Positions 23,706 to 38,700 of a stretch of DNA of 49,282 nt are shown one piece after another; position 1 is the first letter of the stretch, and each line of letters starts with the position of its first letter. The DNA comes from an uncultured Clostridia bacterium (GTDB lineage Bacteria > Bacillota > Clostridia > Christensenellales > UBA1242). The translations under genes were made by a program, and so were the position numbers. The stretch covers positions 1 through 49,282 of the forward strand of contig CALWTF010000013.1 in NCBI GenBank assembly GCA_944384415.1, read 5' to 3'. Under the pieces are notes generated by a model, which had not been told where the DNA came from, ran no database searches, and was given only the letters and a program-made list of their open reading frames with translations.

Positions 23706-26700
23706 TTACGATAAATATTCATAAGAACCACAAACTGCGCCTTCTTCTTGGTTACCCATATGACGGCCACGGTTTATGTCTTCTACCCAAAGGTTATGAG
23801 CAATATTTATAAAGTTTGCTACTGTGGTAATAACTGCATAAGTATTCCTGTTAATAAATGTTGAACTTGCAGTGCTATTCTGTATTCCAATTAAAGTTGA
23901 AATACCAAGCAATATACCAGCTTTTGGGTTAGCATCATTTCTTACCCACGATGTAAATGATGTTGCATTAAATAACACACCATTTGCGTCGTTAGCAAGA
24001 GAATAAAAGTTGTCGTAAACCGAATTATCATCATTTATTGTATGGTTAATTACCAACCAATCAGGAGCCGGCTTTGTTGCTATATCCCAATACAATGTAT
24101 CTACAAAATAAGCACCATAAGCAGTAATAGTTACATCAGGAGAAACAGCAGCAATACTAATTCTGGTTGCAGTTTTGGCATTAACACCAATAACTCCACC
24201 AATCATAGAACCTGCCGTTATGTTTGTTGCACTTTCAACATGGTCAACCTTGTTAGCATTGTAACCCACAATTCCACCAACAACATAAGTGTTAACAGAG
24301 CAATTATCGTTATCGTAAAGTTCAGTACTTCCAGTTATAGATTTTGCCCATTCATATGTAGAATCAAGCAACACACCTTTTATGTTAGCCGAAGCCTTAC
24401 TGTAACAATGTTCAACTGTTCCGTTATTATAACCAGTAATACCTCCAATTACACCTTGAGCCTTAATGGTTCCACTTGCATTAACTGTCCAATCACTTAA
24501 ATCGGCAGTAGAGGTGTTTCCTGTCGCAGTTATTGTACCATCATTTTGACCAGCAATTCCACCAACATATTCATATCCTTTAATATCACCAGCAACTGCA
24601 GAATAAACAGTGTTTAGCACACCATTATTAAATCCTGCAAATCCACCAATATATTTTAAATATCCCATATGTTCGGTAGCACTTGATGACCCTGCTTGTC
24701 TTCCTATAACAGAAGCTAAATAATTTAACCTTGAATTACTTACAGTTCCATCATTATACCCAACAAATCCACCAGCATAAGCATTCCAAGTAAATTCAGC
24801 AGTACTAGTATCGCCTTGTGCTGTTACAGAACCACTGTTTGTTTGCATATCACTAATTATACTTGATGTAATTGTTCCTGTGTTATAACCAGCAAAACCA
24901 CCAATATAATACTTACCAATAATTGAAGTATCTTGAACTGTGGCACCAGAAATTTGTCCTTTATTGTAACCAACAAATCCACCTATCCAGTGATGAGCAT
25001 TTATAGTTAATGCATTGTTAGCATTTCCGTTATTGTTAGAACTACCATCAATTGTTGCGTTTAATGCATTTTCACCAACAAATCCACCAATATAAATACC
25101 ATTTGCATTAACATTCATCAAAGTGTTTGATACTGTAGAATTGTTTATTGTTCCGTTGTTATAACCAACAAATCCACCTATCCACGAATATCCACCAACC
25201 AACTTGCTTTCTTGATATGACGCATTAACTGTTCTTCCATATTCGGCATAAGAATTATTTATTGTTCCGTTGTTATAACCAACAAAACCTCCAACATATT
25301 CACTTTGTTCATTTACATTTACATTAACAACTCTTGCCCTACTTGTTCCAGTTGAAGGTTCAATAATTGAACCTAATTTTCCAACAAATCCTGCAACATA
25401 TTCTGTTTTACCTGCGGTAGCATTAACCGAACTATAATCTATAATTACATTTGAAATGTAATATTCAATTGATGTTTGTTTTGTTGCTTCACCAGCCACA
25501 CCACCAACATAGTTAGCAGTTTCAGATGTTGCAGTTATGTTTGCATTAGCTATTGTTGAATTAGTAAATTTTGTTGTTGTTGTTTGTCCAATACCACCAG
25601 AAATATAATTTCCTGAACCAGTTACATCAATATAACTAACTGCAATTTGATTTATTATTGCATTTTCATCGTGTCCTACAATTCCTCCAACAAGGTTATT
25701 TCCCGAAACTTTAACTGTTTTGGTGCTTAAACCTGTTATATCTGCATAATTAATTGATGTTCCTTTAGCATTACCAACCAAACCACCAACATAATTATTG
25801 TTGGCAATTATTATAACACCGTTTGAAATTGTATTTTTGTTTGTTGAACTATCATAACCAATAATACCATTTTCATCTAAACCAACTAAACCACCAACAT
25901 AATCGTTACCTTCTAATGAAACGCCTTGTGTAATTGAAGATTTAGATACTTGTGAACCTTCATTATATCCAATTAATCCACCAACTTTATTTGCATTTGG
26001 TGCGTAAACACCAACACCAACACTTGCTGAAACAATATATCCTGATGAATAACCACAAACACCACCAATTTGTTCACTTGTGTAACCTGATTTTGTTAAT
26101 GTGCTAACACCATTAGTAACAAGTGTTCCATTACTTGTTTTAATTTCAACACCATTTATTTCTTGGTTTGAATATCCAGCAAAACCACCAACTTTTTGAT
26201 AACCAACAACAGAAGTGTTATCAACAATTGCATTTTGAATTATTGTTTCATTAGTAATTGCTCCGCTTGTATAATCTTGATGAAGCCCTACAAAACCACC
26301 AATGTTAACCATATTATCCCAATTTGCAACACTTATTTCACGGCTTAAACTTGCAAATTTGTTTATTGCGCTGTTTAAAACTTTGTTATAAGTTGTATCT
26401 ACTGTTGCGCTGTCACCAACCAAAGATTCTTCTACTGATGAATTACCAACATTTTGTCCAATAAGTCCACCTACATTTCCTTTCAAACTATCTATGTAAC
26501 AAGATTCTACTACACAGTCTTTAACAAAACCACCCGAGTTCAAAGCAATTAAACCACCGGTATTATCTTCGGTTGAACTTATCCAACTGTTTTTTACCGT
26601 AACACCAGTTACTTTACCCAAGTTTACACTTGAAAGCACTGCAGCATTTCCACTGCTGTTAACTGATATGTTATTAAAGGTAATATTTTCAATTTGAGAA

Positions 26701-29700
26701 CTAAATGACAACCTACCAAACATTCCTGTTATACCATAGTTATTAACATCATCAAATACAGCATTGTATATAATTGCATCATTACCTTGAACAATCATAT
26801 CAAGGTTACTAATTCCCGCACCAATTGGTTCAAATCGTTTACCTTCAAAATTATATGAAGTTGAATCTAATGTTATTTCATATCTAAACTCTACAGAAGA
26901 GTTACGATTAATATATTGACTTATTCTTGTAAGTGATTTAACCGAAGTAACACGCAAATTAGAAACTGTTGTTCTACCAGTTGTTGAATCAACTGAAACA
27001 ACTGCATTCTGATATTCATTAAATATTTCAGTAGATAAATCTGTGCTCAACCAATCATCAATAAATGCTCGCAAGAACACTTTACCTGTTATACTGCTTA
27101 TTGAAGCAGTAGGGCTTGTGTTTAATGGTATAAAGCTCCAAATTCTATAAAAATCCATATTCAAGCTGTTTTCAAAGCATTTATCATAAGTGTTCATATT
27201 GCTTAATTCAGAACTTGTTGAAGAATAACTTGTTGAAAGAACACCAGCACCATCTGTGTTAAATTTTGCCCCTTCTGTTAAACAATCTTTAATTAATCCA
27301 TTGTTTGTTTGAACCAAGCTAACCGAATTATTTGCGCTATCAACATAGCAACCAGTAATATTACCAGAATTTACTGTTGCTAAAAGTACATTAGCTGTTG
27401 AAACATTTTCAAAACCCAAAGAATCAATCGAAGCATCAACTTGAACAGAATTCATAAGTCGGTCAGTTGCACCTAAAACACTGTAACCAGCACCTAACAA
27501 ATTACCCTTAAACGATATTTCATTTAAAGTAATATTTGACATAGTTAGTGCTTCAGAAATTTGGCTATATTCAACATCTTTTTCTAATTGATAATAAACA
27601 CCCTTTGTTCCATATTTTAATGCCCAAATTACCGCACCAGCATTTCTTAACATAAATGGATTACTTTCAACACCACTACCTGTGTTTGTTAATAATTCGT
27701 TATAATTGTTACATTGAGTATAGCTTAAAACAGGATAAGCATAGTTGTATTGGTCACGAACTTCCCAAGCATTTCCAACAAAATTATTTTCTAAGCGTTG
27801 CGATAAATCACCACTTCGGTGTTGTATTGTATAGAAAGCATTAATACCTGAAAGAACAGTATCACCAGTTGCCAAAGTTGCACTTTCATAATATAAATCA
27901 CCCGATGATGTTGCAATAGAACTAGCATTTGCTACAAACACATTATATTTAGCACTATCATTTTTATTTGTTATTTCACCGGTTGTGTAAACATTTCTAG
28001 CATATAAAGGAATTGCACTTCCATCTTTTTCTGCATTAGCAACAACACCACCGATTTTTGCATTACCTGCATTGTTTAAAATTGTTCCACTGAAATAACA
28101 GTTTGTTAAACCGTATATGTTTTCAGAACTCATATTTGCAACCAATCCACCAACATTAAAGTTTGCTGTACCTGTTGCAATAAAATCAATTGAAGAACTG
28201 CAAGAAACAAGTTGACCTTCACAATTATTTACAATTCCCGCTATGTTAGCGGTGTGAGTATCATTTTTTGTAATTTCAATAAATCCAGCAGTGTTACAAC
28301 CATAAACAAAACTTTTACTTTCCAAAGTTCCTGCAACAATAATACCAAAATTAATATCACTGTTCACAGCACTTGTAAATGATATACTAACACCCATATG
28401 GTTAACACCAGAAATAACTGAACCATAAGGATATTTTGTAGCATCTGCATTTTTACTTTCGTTTAGTATATTGTTAAAAATTCCCATTTGTGTACTACTT
28501 GCGTAGTCTGGAGTTTTACCAAATAAGAAATCGTAACTTGTAACAGATTTAACAATTGTTCCACCACCGTTGTAGTACCCATAGAAATCAAATGGAGCAA
28601 CATTTGTCATATCTTTTATCCAGTCAGTCATTTGATAATAGAATTTATATTCACCATTAGCACTATTTTGAATTGTTGTTTCTATGCTATTATAACCAGC
28701 ACCCAACAAAATTGGATACATTTTGTCACCGTGTTCTTGTCCAACAAATCTGCCATAGTAGTTATAATATTTTTCAAAATTTGTGCCTGTTAAATCAGTT
28801 GTGGTACCTGTTGGGTCGCTTGCATCAACAGTACCTTCAAATTGAATTTGTGGATACCATACTTCACCAGATTCTGTTCGATAGAAGTACTTTTCTTGTG
28901 TTCCACCTATTACCGCACCAGAAGCAACAACCAAATAACGACCTTGCCAGTTTTGTGTAAGTAAATCATAACTGTCAACCATATTTACCCCATATTTAGC
29001 AAAGTTGTTTCCAGAAACATTTGATAAATATGTGTCTACTGTTAGATATTCAAAATTCAAATTATCCGAATTTGGCAAATAATCAGAAGCAAATGCCCAA
29101 CTATCAACTCTTGCTAAATTTGTTAAGTTATAAATGGTTGTTGTAACTAAAATGTTAAAGTATTGGTCACTATTTACAGCACCTTCCATACCTATTACAC
29201 CAGCAAAACCACCAATGTTTTGTTGTGTATTAATTGTAGTATCATTCAAATCGTATAATATTTTAGAAACCTGTTGCTTAGAAGATAAACTCCAAGTAGA
29301 AGTTGAATCAAATGACAAGTTAGTAGCAACTGAAGCAGTGTGAACTTCGGTTAAAGCAACACCCGCAAATCCACCTAAATTAATAGGTCTAGTAGTTAAT
29401 GAAACATTTGTACCTGTGCTTATTTGTAATTCACCTGAAGTTGCAACTTTAAAATTAAAACCTTGTTCAATATATCCAGCAAATCCACCAGCATAAATAC
29501 CAGCACTTGTTGAATTTTTCAAATTAAAGGTGTAAATATCAGCATAAGAATAACATTGTGATATTGATGTATATGCTATGTGTCCTGCAAAACCACCCAA
29601 ATAAATTCCATTATTTGCACCTTGAACATTTATAGTTCCAGTGTATCCTGTTTTTTCAATAAAGGTTGAGTTTGTAAACACTTCACCTTCAATGGTTTGT

Positions 29701-32700
29701 TTTACATCACCAGTTGAAGATTGTCCTTGAACATAACCAAACACACCACCAATTGAAACACCTTTTTTATCGGAAGAAATTGATTTTATATCAACTGTTG
29801 AGAAACAAGTGTTGTAATAATTTTCAACATCTGGTTCATCACAATAAGCATAACCAACAAGTCCACCAATATATGTATAATTTGAAGTAATTGTACTTCT
29901 GATGTTTTCTTCATTGAAAGTTTCTAAAACTTCAATTCTTTCCATTGTTGTGTCAATTGCTTTTCCTGCAACTACACCAACTTGTGACTCACCTAAAATA
30001 CTTCGTTGTGCATCAATTTGAATGTTAAAGAAATTCAAATCGTGAATATATGCATTTTTAGTGTACGAGAAGAACCCTGCAGAAGCTACATTTGTGTTTA
30101 AAGTAAAGTTATAAATTGTATAGCCAGCACCATCTAATGTTCCTGTAAAAGGTGTATCCAATTGACCAATCATAAAGCTTTGACCTTCACAGTTAATATC
30201 ATTCAACAAAATATAACTTGCATCAAGTTCCCACATTAAAACAGTTCTAATATCTGAAATTGTGCTAATTTCAATTACATCAGGAACAGTGTCACGGTCA
30301 AACACAACTGAACCATATCCATCATAAACAAAATTTCCATTTTCATCTCGTGAATATGAATATTTAGCCCAGTTACCATACATTCTGTTCTGTCCATCTG
30401 AACTTTGCATATAGTGCCTGTTTAAACCTTTTGCAAAGTCAATTTCTTCATTATCAACCTTTGAAATATTACCAACTGCAAACAATTCAAAACTTGTTGC
30501 GCCAGCAATATTAATTTCTTGGTCATTCGAAGCAATTTCTCCACGATTTATAACTTGATTATAAATAACATTTACAAAGAAATTAGTTTCTGATGAATAA
30601 GCAATTGGTGTTGGTGCAACATCTGGCATACCTTCTTCTGGAATATATGAAGTGTGCACAGTAGATAATGCATCACCATTATTTGATACATATCCTGCAA
30701 ATCCACCTATATAACCTTTGTAAACAGTAAGATTATTATAATAGTTAAAATCTTCAGCAGCCCAGTTATTATTTGCAATTGAATAAGTTGCCAAAGCAGA
30801 TTGTTGAAGTAAATTTGATTTTGTTTCATCATCAAAAGTTTCACCACTTATTCCAGAATTTCCAAAAGGGTCTGATAATAATTTCAAATCAACATCTATT
30901 GCAGTTTCCAATGTTGTTACTGAGCCATAGAAACCTCCAACATATGCCCCCTGCGAACCTTTAACAGTTCCAGTTGCAAAACTTGCAGTAGAACTACCAC
31001 CAATACCAGCACCTACCACACCACCTATAATTGAAGCCGATGTGTTTACAACTCGGATACGAGTGTTACTACAATAAATATTTCCTGTTTGTATATCATC
31101 AAGTGTCATTCCATAATTTAAACCAACAAGTCCACCAACCGCAATTGAAGAACCTCGGAAGAAGTTAATTTGTGAACTTGCAACAACTTCACCAATTCTA
31201 GCTGAATTTACTTCGTTTTGAATTTTATCTTCGTAATAAACTTCACTATACCTAATATAACCGTGATTTTCACCTATTAAACCACCAGAATATCTTGAAC
31301 TGTTTATGTAAGAATTATTTACTACTTCTTTTTTACCAAAGTTTAAAACTGTTGATGCACCAATTAATCCAGAAACACCACCAGCTGTTGAGCCAATAAC
31401 ATAAACAGCACCTTCAGCCTTTAAATTAGCAACCAAAGAACTGTTCAAAGCAAAACTATCAATGTTTAAACAGCCCTCGTATGGTTGAATATCAATTATT
31501 CCAAACAAACCACCAGCATAAGCAACAACACTATCAGAATTTACCATTCCTGAAATATCTTCATAAGTGCAATTTACAGGCAAGCCATCAACCATTGTTT
31601 GAGTTTCAAACATACGCAATAAATCTGCATTATAAATAAGACCGCTTGCAACATCTTGTGATGAGTTTGGGGCACCATAAACCGAACGAACATTAACACT
31701 AGCAGTCAAATTATTAGCACGACTTGTTCCAATAAATTTACCAACAAGTCCACCAACATTGTTTCTACCAGTTACAAGAACATCATTCCCTGTTACACTA
31801 AGGTTGAATAAATAAGCATCGTTTGCCGTTCCAGCAAGTGTTCCAACATTAGGAATTAATGATGCAGAAATATCATCAAGTTCAATATTTAAGTTTTTAA
31901 ATGTACCTAATGAATTGTTTCTACTAAACACAGTTGCAACTAATCCGATATTTTGTGTATTAACACCACCAGTTTCACCTGATTGTGATTCGGAAACAAT
32001 TTCTAATCCAGAAATTGTATGTCCGTTACCATCAAAATTTCCAGCAAAATTAGTTGTAATAGTATTTAATAATCCCTCAGAACCTTCGCGAATTTCAGAA
32101 AGGTCAATATCTGTTGCCAATCGGAACCAACTGCTGTTATAAGTTGATGCAACATTTGGATTATCGCCATTATTATTGTTAACCAATAAAGCATTTAGTT
32201 GTTCAGCACTGGTAATTATAAATGGTGTAAAGTAAGTTGCCGATTTACCATTACTACCTGTTGAAACAACACTAACTTCATTGCTCATTGAGTAATTATA
32301 ACTATAAATCATTTTGCCAGTTTCTTCATCATATTTACTGTTGTTTAAATCTAAGTTTTGCATTAAATATCCAGCATTTAAGCTACCAGCATTAGGGTCA
32401 ACTTGACTTATTACATTTGCCGACACTAATTGTGGACCCAAATTTTTATTAAAGTTTGCAGTGTTAAAGTAAGCATTGTTGTTTTGAACAAAAGTCCAAA
32501 CACCAGTAAATTCTTGTCCATCAGCACTATCAGACATTCTACTAACCGAATAATTTTGCCATGCCGAAAGCTCATTGCCATCTTGATTTATAAATTGTGC
32601 AATAGTTAATGGTTTTGCAACTTCATTTTTCAAAACACTGTCTGGACAACCGAAATCGTAAAAGAAACAAGAATTAAATGCATCACTATCTGTATTAGCA

Positions 32701-35700
32701 TTGTTAACTTTTGTTTGTCCAGTTCCCATATCGGTTGTACCAATAAATGGTGTTTTTGAACTAGAAGATTGCGATAATAAACTTACAGAATAACATCTTG
32801 CAACAGTTCCACTTACAGTATTATCATAAACAAAACCACAACAATCATTACCACAGTTTATATATAACCCCGAATAACAATCTGCTATGTCACCTGAATT
32901 TTGATAAACAAATCCACTAGCAAAATAGTTACAATAAATTCTAGCATCACGAGAAAGTGAATTTGCTAAAGTTGAACCATCATCATTAGTTGCAAGAACA
33001 ATATTTTGATTTTCATCAAGGCTTGTAAAAGCACCACCAACATAACTTGTGTAAATTGAACCATTATTAAATCCCACAAATCCCGAAGTTGTCAATAAAT
33101 CAGAATCTATTTCTGAGCCACCTCGTGGTATGTCACCATTGTTACGCAATGTTCCTCTTGCACTGTTGATACTGCCCATACCTGCATAATAACTAGATGA
33201 TATTGTAGCATCGCTTTCGTTTGTTACAACAAAACCTGCTAAATTCCCCCAACCAACAGTTATACTAAAGTTTTCAACCCTACTGTTGCTAATATCACCA
33301 TCATTTGTAGCAACAAAACCTGCAATGTTATGGGTATTGCTGTTTGTTGCTCCAGCATTATTATTAATTGTAAATGCCGAGTTATCATTGTTTAATCGTT
33401 TAACAACACAGTTGTTAATAATTCCATTATTAATTGAAGCTAAACCACCAAAATTAAATGATGAAACTTCGCTAAGGTCAAGGTCATTTGCACTAATTTT
33501 TTGATAAACAACTGTTAAATTTTTAATAACTGAACCAGCAGCAATTGTATCGAATAAACCAAAGTTAGTAATGTTTGTGGTATTTAATAATCCAATGTTA
33601 ATACTTCTACCATTACCATCTAAACTTGCAATAGCGGTTGTTATTGGTGTCCAAGTTGTGTTTACAAAAGAAAGGTCTTTCATTAAAATGTAATGTTGAT
33701 TTGGTTCCATCATTAATAATTGTGATTCATTATAAATTGGAGTTGGATTTTCTAACGATGAGCGTTGAATAAATGTTAATGAAATTTGAGTTGACCTTAC
33801 AAAGCTATCCTCATCTCCACGATAGAAATACAAACTACCATTTTCATCATACATAAATGGAACATACAAAATTAATGTTTCAACAGAACCATACTTTTTA
33901 GGTACAATTTTAAAACCATTTGTATAATCGGCATTATTTTGGTCAATCCATTCAATATAGAACGAATCATTTAAGTATGTAGGCGAAGTCATATTATCTC
34001 TAGGGTTATAGTATCCTGTTGATTTTATAGTAGAAGGATTTGTTGTTGTGTCAATATATTGCCACGACAATCTTAAATCGTTTACACTGTTTGTATAACC
34101 GTTTATTTGATTAAAGAATGCATCAATTGCCGTTTCAAAAATTGAATTATAACTTACTCGTGATAAATCTTTTTTAACAACAAGGTCATATCTTTCACCC
34201 GTAATATAAACAGCCGAATATGAACCATCTTCAGCATTTTCAACCACCAAATTATCGGCTAAAACAAAGTTTACAACATTAAATTGTAAAGATTTTCTAA
34301 TGGTTTTTTCCATTCCATTTAAAATCTTTGTACCTACAACTTGAATTCTAAACGATTTTCCTAATTGTTCTAAAGCATTAGCAGATGAAAGAACAACATA
34401 ATATTTACCGTTTGTTCTTTCAATGCTTAAACCTTTTGGCAAATCATCACCTGCTATATTTACCTTTAAGCTATTAAAATCACCAATTGTTGTAATAACA
34501 AGTTCATTTTTATTCCAAGTTGATTGTCCAGAGCCACCAGTTCCAGCAGCAATATACGCAGTTGAATATGTTTCGTGATAACTATAAAAATCCAAACTTA
34601 AATCAACAACTTTATCAACAGTAACAGTTAAAACTGATTGTTTAATAATTTGTCCTTCACGCTTAACAGTAACGGTAATATCAAAAGTTGCATTTGTAGT
34701 TATTGCCGAAGATATTACTGTTCTTAACCACAAATTACCATCAAAACTATATTCGCCAGTAGTTGCATTTTGCGAACTAACTTTAACTAAACTAATACCA
34801 TTTTCAATAAGATTAACACCTGCCTGATATGGTAAATATCTAATTTCTCGATTACCATCAACAACTGTTTCAACCAAAACACGCTGGTCAAAACTTATTG
34901 CATCATTTTCTGCTACTGATGAAACTACTTCAATCGTATCATAATATGCATATTCTGGTGAAATCATAATATTTAACAAACCATATTCACCAGCAATAAT
35001 TGTTTCAGTTGGTTTTTCACCTGCATTAATTAAATAGTTTCCAGTAATTTCTGCATCAGAATAGTGATGTATTATTAAATCATTAACTCCTTGTGGAACA
35101 ACATTCCAATAAACTTCAGCTTTTGTTGAAGGATACTCATCATATCCAGTATAGAAGCTAAAAAACCTTGCACGATATTTTTCTGTTACAGTTAATTCAC
35201 GAATGTAGTCAAGTTTTAAAGCAAAACTAAATGATTGAGAAAAACCATAATCAGTTAAATTAGGTGTGGTAAATATAATTTCAAAATAATCACCATTTTC
35301 AATTGCTTTTGTGTAATCTTGTTCAGTACTTCCATTTGAAATAATTTGATTATAATATATGTTAACCCAAGATTCTGAAACAGTATCATATTTTTCAACA
35401 ACCACTGCTGAACCAACATTTTTATCATATGGCGAATCTGTTTGCATAATTACATCAAATTTTTGTTCATCAGAAGCTTCAATTACATTTGGTTCTTGTT
35501 CTGTTCCACCAACAGTTGTTGTGGTGCTGTTAGCACCTTCATATATAACAATTTCAAGTTGTAATAAAATACTTTCATCTAACAATAAAACATTATGATA
35601 AGCCGAAGTAACATTATCTTCCTCAAAAACTAAAACTTTTAAGTAAGGTAACACTATCATAGGGCTTGAAGTTGTTGCAACCAAGGTTTCCATTGTTGTT

Positions 35701-38700
35701 AACATTGTTCCAGAAACATATGCAATATAAACAGGAATTGAATTATAAGTTGCCGATTCGTAACTAACGCCACCAATTTCAAGTATTGTTGGGTCAGTTA
35801 CAACAAATGCCAATCCACCGTTAACTTCATTTACAACATTATCATTAATTAAAAATTTTGTAAAAGTTTGAATTGTTTCGCCCAATTTAATAGTTAGGTT
35901 TTTATAATCATCATTTTGTAATGAATTTTCATTAGTATCGGTATTTTTATCTTCACTTTCAAACAATAACCAATCATCAAAAGCTTCAACAACACAAATT
36001 TGCAAATATCCAACAGCATTATTATTTCGTGGTGATTTAACTGTTAAAATAACAGTTCCTGTATCTTGAACAATAATTTTAAAATCATCTAAATAAATAG
36101 CCGATTGTATAAGCACAATATTTGAATTTGAAGATGTAATAGAAACAGGGGTATTACCTGCAGTTAATGTAGAAGGTGAAATTATTGAACGGAACAAGTC
36201 AGAAATATCAAAAACTTGTTGTACACCTTTCATTATTACAATTGCATTTTTAGCTGTAGGAATATTTTGAATGTGATTAATCATCATACTATCATTCAAA
36301 ATACTAAATTCTAATGCTTCAAAACTAAATGCAGTTGGAATAAGTGGATATAATTGCTCAGTAGTTCTATTAAATGCTATAACAGGAAAACCATCGTTTG
36401 TATTTTCAAATTCATCAATGGCAATCCAGTTAGGTGAAGTTCCACCAAACATAAAATTATAATTTGTTAAATTAGAACCTTTCATTTGTTCTGATTTCAA
36501 ATAATAAACATCATCTTGTTCAGTTGTTGAAATCAAACTTGAATCGATATTGCCATCAACTTCTGCCAAAACTACAACGCTTGAATAATCATCTGTAATA
36601 CCATCTCTTCCAACTGTTCTGTATGTTTGAACACCTTGTTCAATAGCAATTAATGCCGAATATGATTCTTGAATTACTACTTCAGTGTTAACATAAGAAA
36701 CAAATTGACCAATTCTTATTCCTAAAGATGAACCAGTTGTTTCAATTTTACCCTTTGAATAACTGTTAGAAATTGTTAAATTATTGCCAGATTGTCCGCT
36801 AAAATATCCAACAAGCCCACCAACTCGAGTACTAGCAACTGTTGTCTCTGCAAACATTTTCAAGTCGGCAAACGAACCTAAAATATTAATATTTCCAGTT
36901 CCAATAATAAAACCTATTAAACCACCAACATATATATCCGAACCTTTAACAGAAACATCAATAACATCAGCATCAGTATAAGATTTTACCATACAGTAAG
37001 TTGGAGCCCCAGCATCACTAGCATCGTTCATAAATCTACCAACAATTCCACCAACTGAAATTCCAGTGTCAACTAAACCTTCTGAATATAAACTAGGTAA
37101 ACCATTTTCGCATTCAAAAATTTCATAAGAACATTTATAAATTGGATTTGGAGATTTAGAACGACCAGCAATTCCACCCATATCAAGTGCATTAATAATT
37201 TGAACACTTGAACTACAATATTGAATAGTTCCATAATTACAACCAACAATTCCACCAGCAGATGTAGCATAAGGAACATTTAAAACACCTGAAGATGAAA
37301 CATATTCAATAACTCTTTGTGTTTGTTGTGCTGCGTTTGCAGTGTCAATACTATTTAAACCAACCACTCCACCAAAGTAATTACTGCTAGATAATCTATT
37401 TAATTTTTCAGCAGTTAAATTAATAGTAACCGAACTGCTTAAATCTTCATTAGAAATGTTAATTCTTCCCTCATTATAACCTGAAATTCCACCAAAGGTT
37501 ATAACCATATTATTTCCATTTTCACCTACAATGGAAATATCTTTATAGTTAACATTCACATTAGCCAAATAAGAATTTGGACCAGTCATTGCAGTTCTAC
37601 CAAACAAACCACTGTAAATCAATTGTGATGAAGTACCTTTTATTACAAAAGAATGAACAGTTACATCAACATCAACTAACTGACCTTTAAATTCACCAGC
37701 TAAAACACCATAATACGAATTTGGATTATCCTCACCAGCTATATGCTCATAATTAACTGTTGAAATATCAAAAAATATATCTTTTATAACTGCCGATTCA
37801 CCAACCGAACCAAAAATTCCAAAATATGAACCATTACCACCATTTGATAACAAGTCTGATTTTGCTTTTAACACCCAACCAGAAATTATCAATTGTTCAG
37901 GATTAGTATCAGCGCCCATATTATCCCAAGTTTTTAGCGAACCAGTAAAAGGATTGCCAACAGTACCGATAGATTGCCAAGTTTGATTGTTTCGTTCAAG
38001 TTTTGCAAAATAACTACTCATATCAATTGAATTCATTAAGCAGAAATGTTTATTAATTCCACCTTCCGATGCCATAGCAGCTAAATCTTCAGCATCATAA
38101 ATTCGGTAAGGTGAAGTTTGGCTTCCATCTGACATTGTAACTTTTAATTTTTTAACAGGTTGACCTGTTCGTATCATATTATCAAGTATTTCCGAACTAT
38201 AAATTGAACTTGAAACTTGTGTTAAAATTGATTGTGGAACAACATAAACAACTGCATAACCGGCTTTTCTTGGTACAATTTCATATTTTCCAGTGCTAGC
38301 ATTAACTTTAAGAAAAGCAGTTTCGCAGTATTTTCCAGTTGCTTCTGCAACAGTAAGGTCGGTTGTTTCCCAATTGTTATTAGGATTTGCTTTAAAAATT
38401 ATATATTCCAAATTATCATTTGTTGGAGACTTACCGCTAGAACCATAAACTATTGTTTCAATGGTTTGTGACTGCTTAATATTTGCAGAATCTGGTTCAG
38501 AAAAGCCCTTGCTTTCCTCAAAATAATAACCTTGCTCATCATCATAACCTGGAACATTTAACATTGAAAGAGAAACCAAACGATTAATTTCAACTGTTAT
38601 TTTTTGAGTTCTTGTTTGATTAAGGTCAGTAATACTAGCAATCAAGTATACATATATTGTGTCTTGCTGAGCTGTCATATTTTTTGTTTTTATTGTAATA

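Noticed and set aside
24170..26480. CRISPR-like or other non-coding direct repeats
   Set aside because: The similarity follows codon periodicity within one open frame and encodes GLUG motifs; spacing is irregular and no spacers exist.
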